Origin: Prodigiosinella confusarubida
Lineage (GTDB): Bacteria > Pseudomonadota > Gammaproteobacteria > Enterobacterales > Enterobacteriaceae
Direction of reading: 5' to 3'
DNA: 64,000 bases
Assembly: GCF_002847015.1 (NCBI RefSeq)
Contig: NZ_CP025085.1
Span: forward strand, 3,224,001 to 3,288,000
In this document: positions 59,630 through 64,000 of the stretch, piece after piece
How the letters are laid out: every line of letters starts with the position of its first letter
How positions within the stretch are numbered: the stretch's first letter is position 1
Position numbers and translations under genes: made by a program
The notes under the pieces: generated by a model
Seen by the model: the letters and a program-made list of their open reading frames with translations, nothing else
Database searches by the model: none
Told to the model about the DNA's origin: nothing

Positions 59630-59920
59630 ATGACGGCTGAAACAATAGTACAAGACAATGTAGTTATCCTGAACACGCCTATCAAACGCGGCGAGATACT
59701 GATTGAATCCATCACACTGATTAAGCCTACCGCTGGCACGCTGCGCGGCATCGGCCTGGCTGCGCTAGCCAATGCCGATGTGGAGGCGTTAATTAAAGTA
59801 CTACCCCGTATGACCTACCCTTCTTTGACGGAAGCTGACGTGATCGCACTGGAACTGCCAGATCTGATCGTACTGGCGGGCAAGGTGATCGGTTTTTTGT
59901 CACCGAGCTTGGCACACTAA
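59630..59920 (+). CDS. E: Tail assembly chaperone E
   Basis: 96 residues from the ATG at 59630 (MTAETIVQDNVVILNTPIKR onward). P2 E is about 91 residues. It assists tape-measure folding. Near its end, codons GGT TTT TTG at 59891-59899 form the slippery heptamer T-TTT-TTG, so a share of ribosomes moves to the -1 frame and makes E-E'. The zero-frame product ends SPSLAH. Confidence 0.92.
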   Translation: MTAETIVQDNVVILNTPIKRGEILIESITLIKPTAGTLRGIGLAALANADVEALIKVLPRMTYPSLTEADVIALELPDLIVLAGKVIGFLSPSLAH

Positions 59921-60072
59921 CGCTGCCTTCCAGCCTGACGGTTGACGATTTGATGGCCGACATTGCAGTCGTTTTTCATTGGCCGCCATCAGAGCTTTAC
60001 CCCATGAGCCTGGCTGAGCTTGTTCACTGGCGTGCCAAGGCGTTACAACGAAATGGACAACCCAATGAATAG
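59899..60072 (+). CDS. E': Frameshift extension E' (E-E' fusion)
   Basis: The -1 frame after the slippery site (59893-59899) is open for 57 codons to TAG at 60070-60072 and encodes DLMADIAVVFHWPPSELYPM and SLAELVHWRAKALQ, the typical GpE' domain. It overlaps the start of T. P2 makes the same fusion from the same heptamer. Confidence 0.92.
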   Translation, partial: VTELGTLTLPSSLTVDDLMADIAVVFHWPPSELYPMSLAELVHWRAKALQRNGQPNE

Positions 60073-62380
60073 TTCCCCTCAGCTGCGAGCATTCGCACTT
60101 GCCACTACTCAGGCGTCATATCGCCTTTATGACGCCGAGCAAGGTATTAAGTCGGTCAATGATAGTCTGGACACTATCCAGGCGAATTTTAGAAAACTGA
60201 CCGAACTGGCCGATTTAGTCTCTCAGGGCAGCACGCATGTTATTGATCTCATCAATGATGGTAAAAAACTCGCCAAAACGGCAAGCAGCCTGAAAGATCG
60301 GGTAAAGGCGCTTAAAGCGCCTTTTATTCCCACGGTTGCACAACGTAAAACGCAAAACACCGCCACTAACAGCACTGAACCATTAAAAAATGTAAATAAT
60401 TCAGAGTCATCTAACAAAAACAGAAGCATTGAACAGAAAAACCGCCCCCAAAAAGTCAATGCAAAATCAAAACCGCGTCGCAATAAAAAACAGAAGCTGA
60501 AAACGGGCAATCGTCCGCAAGGTAACATCGCCCGTCATCCTCAGACACAACCCGAAAATACGACTGGCAGCACTCCCCACATGGAAAAAAACAGCGTGGG
60601 AAAAGGACAGAAACTGATTGCCAGGGTCAGGAAAGGGGCAGGAACCGCCAAGGTATTTGCGCAGAAAAGCGCCGCTCTGGCACAAGCATTCGGTGAAAAA
60701 AGTGCGGAATTTCTTAAACCAGGCTATGACTTCTCCCAGAAAAACGCTGAATTACAGGCTAGCCTGGGCCTGAATTCAAACTCGACCGATGCCAGCAGAC
60801 TTAAAGATCAAGCACGCCACATTGCTGACACCACCCCGCTTTCGCCTGCTGAGGCAACAGATGCACAGCTGACCATCAAAAAACTGGGCGGCAATAAAGA
60901 TACCATCCTGGCAGCAGCGCCAACGACAGTTGCCATGTCTCAGACTAATGGCGGAAGTATTGAAGATAATGCGGCGATGTTGCTTAAAACACGTGATGCA
61001 TTTGGACTCGCCAGCAGTGCATTACCTCACTTGGGCGATGTCATTACCACCACACTTCAACAAAGCGAAACGACTTTCGACGGATTCAAAACCGCAATAG
61101 ACACAGTCGCGCCGGTCGCCAAATCGGCCGGTATGAGTGTAGAAGAAACCAGTGTAATGCTCGGTGCTCTGGCACATGCAGGCATTACAGGAAGCGAGGC
61201 GGGAAATGGCAGTCTGGCAGTACTGGAGAGTTTAAAAAATCCGACAGAGGTGGCTCAACAAGCGCTGGGACAATTAGGTGTAACTACCGTTGATGCTAGC
61301 GGACAGGCCAAATCTTTATTTGCCGTACTGGATGAATTGCATTCCAGTTTTAAACGCCAAAACATCGATGCTTCACAGCGTGACCAATACATGAATACCC
61401 TATTCGGTCCGCAGGGAGCCACTTCCGCTAACGCCTTAATGACCCAGTCGCAAAACGGCACGGTTTCACAGCTGACCGATAATATCAGCAACGCAGACGG
61501 CAGTGTTAACACAGCGTTATCCGTACGACAGAACAGCCTGTCCGGCGATATCAGTGCGCTTCAGTCAAGCTGGGAAGGACTCAGAACCGACATTTTCACC
61601 CAGCAAGATGGAGCAATTCGTGATTTGACTCAATCAGCAACTCACTATCTGTCACTACTCGACCAGTGGATTCAAAAGAACCCCGCCGTTGCCAGCACAA
61701 TAGGCAATATTCTGGCTGCCGCAGAAACATTCGCTTCTGTCGTCGCAACCATTGGTTCGGTAGCGCAGACAGTGATTAGTGCCATCGATGGCATTATGTC
61801 AGCAGGCAAATTAATCGGGCCGCTGTTTATCACAGTTTTTCGTCTGGTTGGATCACTACTGAGCCTATTGATGACACCAGTAGGACTTATCGCCCTCGGT
61901 GTCGCTGCTGTTGTTGGTGGAGGATATGCCTTATGGAAATTCTTTAGTGGCAACGATGATGCGAAGAAGAAGCTAAATGAAGCCCAGGATCGCATGAGTA
62001 GCAACAGTGAAAATCCGCTTTTAGCGGAGTCCGCAAATAAATATCTCAGTGAACACAACAAAGCCAAAGAAACGCTGAATCTGCCACAAAGCAACCCCAT
62101 TACCGATGCGCAATCCGCTGTATCGTCCGGGAATGTGAGTGCCGACGCCGGGAATACGCTGGGCAACGCGACAGAAAACCGCAATTACACCGCGCTGGCA
62201 CCCGTGAATAACAGAAGCTATACCGACAGCAGTGTCATCAATAACAACGTACAGGTAACCGTGCCGGAAGGTTCCTATCGCGAGCAGATAAAACAGTACA
62301 TCGACGACGCGCTGAATAAACAAGCTCAGGAACATCAGAATCGCCAGTTGAATTATATGACCGCCGACGCCCTTAATTAA
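60065..62380 (+). CDS. T: Tail tape measure protein T
   Basis: 771 residues from ATG 60065 (MNSSPQLRAFALATTQASYR), against 815 in P2. An alternative ATG at 60053 adds four residues. The order is an N-terminal coiled coil (1-85), an unusual Lys/Asn/Gln-rich tract (about 90-183), and the TP901-type core domain (about 220-530, ADTTPLSPAEATDAQLTIKK; TSVMLGALAHAGITGSEAGN). A hydrophobic stretch (about 560-640) and a C-terminal helical tail follow. The length sets the tail length, so the particle should be slightly shorter than a P2 tail. Confidence 0.94.
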   Translation: MNSSPQLRAFALATTQASYRLYDAEQGIKSVNDSLDTIQANFRKLTELADLVSQGSTHVIDLINDGKKLAKTASSLKDRVKALKAPFIPTVAQRKTQNTATNSTEPLKNVNNSESSNKNRSIEQKNRPQKVNAKSKPRRNKKQKLKTGNRPQGNIARHPQTQPENTTGSTPHMEKNSVGKGQKLIARVRKGAGTAKVFAQKSAALAQAFGEKSAEFLKPGYDFSQKNAELQASLGLNSNSTDASRLKDQARHIADTTPLSPAEATDAQLTIKKLGGNKDTILAAAPTTVAMSQTNGGSIEDNAAMLLKTRDAFGLASSALPHLGDVITTTLQQSETTFDGFKTAIDTVAPVAKSAGMSVEETSVMLGALAHAGITGSEAGNGSLAVLESLKNPTEVAQQALGQLGVTTVDASGQAKSLFAVLDELHSSFKRQNIDASQRDQYMNTLFGPQGATSANALMTQSQNGTVSQLTDNISNADGSVNTALSVRQNSLSGDISALQSSWEGLRTDIFTQQDGAIRDLTQSATHYLSLLDQWIQKNPAVASTIGNILAAAETFASVVATIGSVAQTVISAIDGIMSAGKLIGPLFITVFRLVGSLLSLLMTPVGLIALGVAAVVGGGYALWKFFSGNDDAKKKLNEAQDRMSSNSENPLLAESANKYLSEHNKAKETLNLPQSNPITDAQSAVSSGNVSADAGNTLGNATENRNYTALAPVNNRSYTDSSVINNNVQVTVPEGSYREQIKQYIDDALNKQAQEHQNRQLNYMTADALN

Positions 62381-62393
62381 GGAATTATTGCTC

Positions 62394-62888
62394 ATGATGT
62401 TAACCCTAGGACTATTTGTTTTTCACCTCCGGACCCTGCCCTATTCGACCTTGAAGCGAGATGTGAGTTATCGCTGGAAAGGAAACGAACGAATTGGATT
62501 ACGTAATGCTTATCAATATCTTGGGAAAGGAGATGAATCGATAACTCTTGCCGGCACGTTAATGCCCGAGGTTTCTGGCATTACCAGCAGATTATCGATG
62601 GCAGCCTTGGAATATATGGCAGCGTCAGGTCGGTCCTGGCCGCTGATTGAAGGTAGCGGCACCATTTACGGCATGTTTGTCGTCGAAAGCTTTAACTATA
62701 CCGGCTCTCAACTCTTTTCAGACGGCAGTGCCCGCAGCATCGCATTCACCCTGACGCTCAAGCGTATTGATGAATCACTCATTTCAACATTTGGCGATCT
62801 TTACGACCAGGCAACGCAGTTATACAACGACAAGGTCGCCCCCGCATTGTCTGAGGCGACGAGTGCTATTGGAGGATTGCTGTCGTGA
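62394..62888 (+). CDS. U: Baseplate/tail protein U
   Basis: 164 residues from ATG 62394 (MMLTLGLFVFHLRTLPYSTL; YRWKGNERIGLRNAYQYLGK; ASGRSWPLIEGSGTIYGMFV). It matches P2 gpU in pattern, with a few extra C-terminal residues. It belongs to the late tail proteins of the FI-D operon. A TTG start at 62388 is possible. The stop overlaps the next GTG. Confidence 0.95.
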   Translation: MMLTLGLFVFHLRTLPYSTLKRDVSYRWKGNERIGLRNAYQYLGKGDESITLAGTLMPEVSGITSRLSMAALEYMAASGRSWPLIEGSGTIYGMFVVESFNYTGSQLFSDGSARSIAFTLTLKRIDESLISTFGDLYDQATQLYNDKVAPALSEATSAIGGLLS

Positions 62889-64000
62889 TTACCAATAATC
62901 GCATTGATATTGGCGCCCAAATGGCGCCAGATTTTCTGATCACGTTAATAAAAAACGAGACTGCCGCTTCATCGAGTACAACCAAGTTGCAACAGAACAG
63001 TGTCAACATCAGCCAGCGTCTAATCTCAATGAGTCTTGAAGATAATATTGGTTTTACGTCAGATAGCCTGACAATAACCCTGGATGACAGCGACGGGCAG
63101 TTACAGATGCCGCAGCGTGGAGAAAAGATAGCCGTCAGTATTGGCTGGAAAGGTCAATGGCTAACGCGGAAAGGGAGTTATATCGTCGATCAAATCACTT
63201 ATACCGGTGCCACAGATAAGATCACAGTGATGGCCCGCAGCGTGGATTTTCGTGGCACGTTTAATAGCCCGCGTAGTGATTCCTATCACGCGACGACACT
63301 TGGCGATATTGCCAAAACCATTGCTGAACGCAATGAACTGAGCGTTGCGATCGACACGTCATTGTCCCTGAAAACCATCGAGCATGTTGACCAATCAAAC
63401 GAATCGGATGTGAAATTCATCAGCCGGATAGCCCGTCAATATGGTGCCACGGTGACCCTTAAAAACGATGTGCTGATCCTATTTATCGCTGGTTACGGGA
63501 AATCGATTAGCGGTAAGTCACTGGCCACCGGGTTGATTGAACGCCGTGATGGCGATTCGCATAAACTCTCTATTGTGGACCGGAAATCGAAACCGGTGGT
63601 GATAGCAAAATGGCACGATTACAGAGACGCAAAAACACATTTCGTGAAGATTTCAACCAGGGAAGTTCAAACGACTGACCCCACCATTACACATCCCAAG
63701 GCACAATCAACGACCACCGCGCAACAAACGTCGGGGAACTTGCTATCCGGCGATCAACAAAACACCACCACACTGTCAAAAAGTTATGCAAATAAAGACG
63801 ACGCCACGCAGTCAGCTGTTAGCCAGTGGGCACAGCTTCAGCGCGAAGGCGTTCAATTCACACTTAGGCTTGCCAAAGGGATGGAAAAACTGATCCCCGG
63901 CATGTTAGTGAATATCAAGGGTTTCAAGCAGATCATTGATGATAGGCTCTGGAATATCAAAAAGTTGACGCACACCATTTCCAGCACGGGTTTTGTCACC
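62885..64000 (+). CDS. D: Tail hub protein D (C terminus beyond the window)
   Basis: It begins with GTG overlapping the U stop (GTGA) and reads ITNNRIDIGAQMAPDFLITL. The frame is open to the window end, 372 codons of about 387 in P2. The hub fold shows GFTSDSLTITLDDSDGQLQM, DQITYTGATDKITVMARSVD and SDVKFISRIARQYGATVTLK. It connects spike V and the tube. Activator gene ogr would be expected just beyond the window. Confidence 0.95.
   Translation, partial: MITNNRIDIGAQMAPDFLITLIKNETAASSSTTKLQQNSVNISQRLISMSLEDNIGFTSDSLTITLDDSDGQLQMPQRGEKIAVSIGWKGQWLTRKGSYIVDQITYTGATDKITVMARSVDFRGTFNSPRSDSYHATTLGDIAKTIAERNELSVAIDTSLSLKTIEHVDQSNESDVKFISRIARQYGATVTLKNDVLILFIAGYGKSISGKSLATGLIERRDGDSHKLSIVDRKSKPVVIAKWHDYRDAKTHFVKISTREVQTTDPTITHPKAQSTTTAQQTSGNLLSGDQQNTTTLSKSYANKDDATQSAVSQWAQLQREGVQFTLRLAKGMEKLIPGMLVNIKGFKQIIDDRLWNIKKLTHTISSTGFVT

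Overview
The window looks like a soft-rot enterobacterium of the genus Dickeya, or a very close relative. It carries kdgR next to ogl (pectin catabolism), a core gene order shared with Escherichia coli (thrS-infC-rpmI-rplT-pheM-pheST; rluE-nudJ-mnmA-hflD-purB-phoPQ-roxA-pepT; prc-proQ-msrC), and a P2-like tail gene cluster of the kind reported, from memory, for the tailocin of Dickeya dadantii 3937. The genus assignment is inferred from gene content only.

Bases 1-35,250 are chromosomal backbone. Minus-strand translation genes come first: pheT (cut by the window edge), pheS, the pheM leader with its attenuator, rplT, rpmI, infC with an AUU start, and thrS. Then follow yebO, kdgR and ogl with candidate KdgR operators, htpX, a GAF-PAS-GGDEF-EAL protein, icd, rluE, nudJ, mnmA, a chemoreceptor with a sigma-28-type promoter, hflD, purB, phoPQ with a PhoP box, roxA and pepT. 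An iron(II) uptake operon with two feoA genes under a Fur box, prc, proQ, msrC and yebW complete the block.

Bases 35,318-64,000 are a defective P2-type prophage reduced to a contractile tail, and this is the accessory system of the window. Gene order matches an integrated P2 prophage: repressor, B-like gene, small genes, replication gene A, an SOS-controlled small gene, then X, holin, endolysin, lysB/lysC, R, V, W, J, I, H and G, followed by FI, FII, E/E', T, U and D. No integrase is seen left of the repressor, the capsid/terminase genes (Q P O N M L) are missing between A and X, and S is missing between R and V. Complete lysis, baseplate, sheath, tube, tape-measure and fibre genes remain, so the expected product is a released, DNA-free contractile particle: a tailocin.

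Unusual points in the tailocin locus are: a repressor with two tandem DNA-binding domains; a near-consensus LexA box before a 73-residue gene at the position of the phage 186 antirepressor gene tum; four tandem fibre/assembly cassettes (three intact, one broken by insertion sequences); a membrane acyltransferase and a truncated methyltransferase inserted among them, which could alter the surface polysaccharide that fibres bind; a phytase-like secreted protein and the chromosomal-type gene smrA between the fibre and sheath genes; six copies of an 8-bp repeat upstream of the sheath gene; and a conserved T-TTT-TTG slippery site for E/E'. A plausible working model is SOS damage, LexA cleavage, expression of the small gene, loss of repression, tail assembly with alternative fibres, and lysis.
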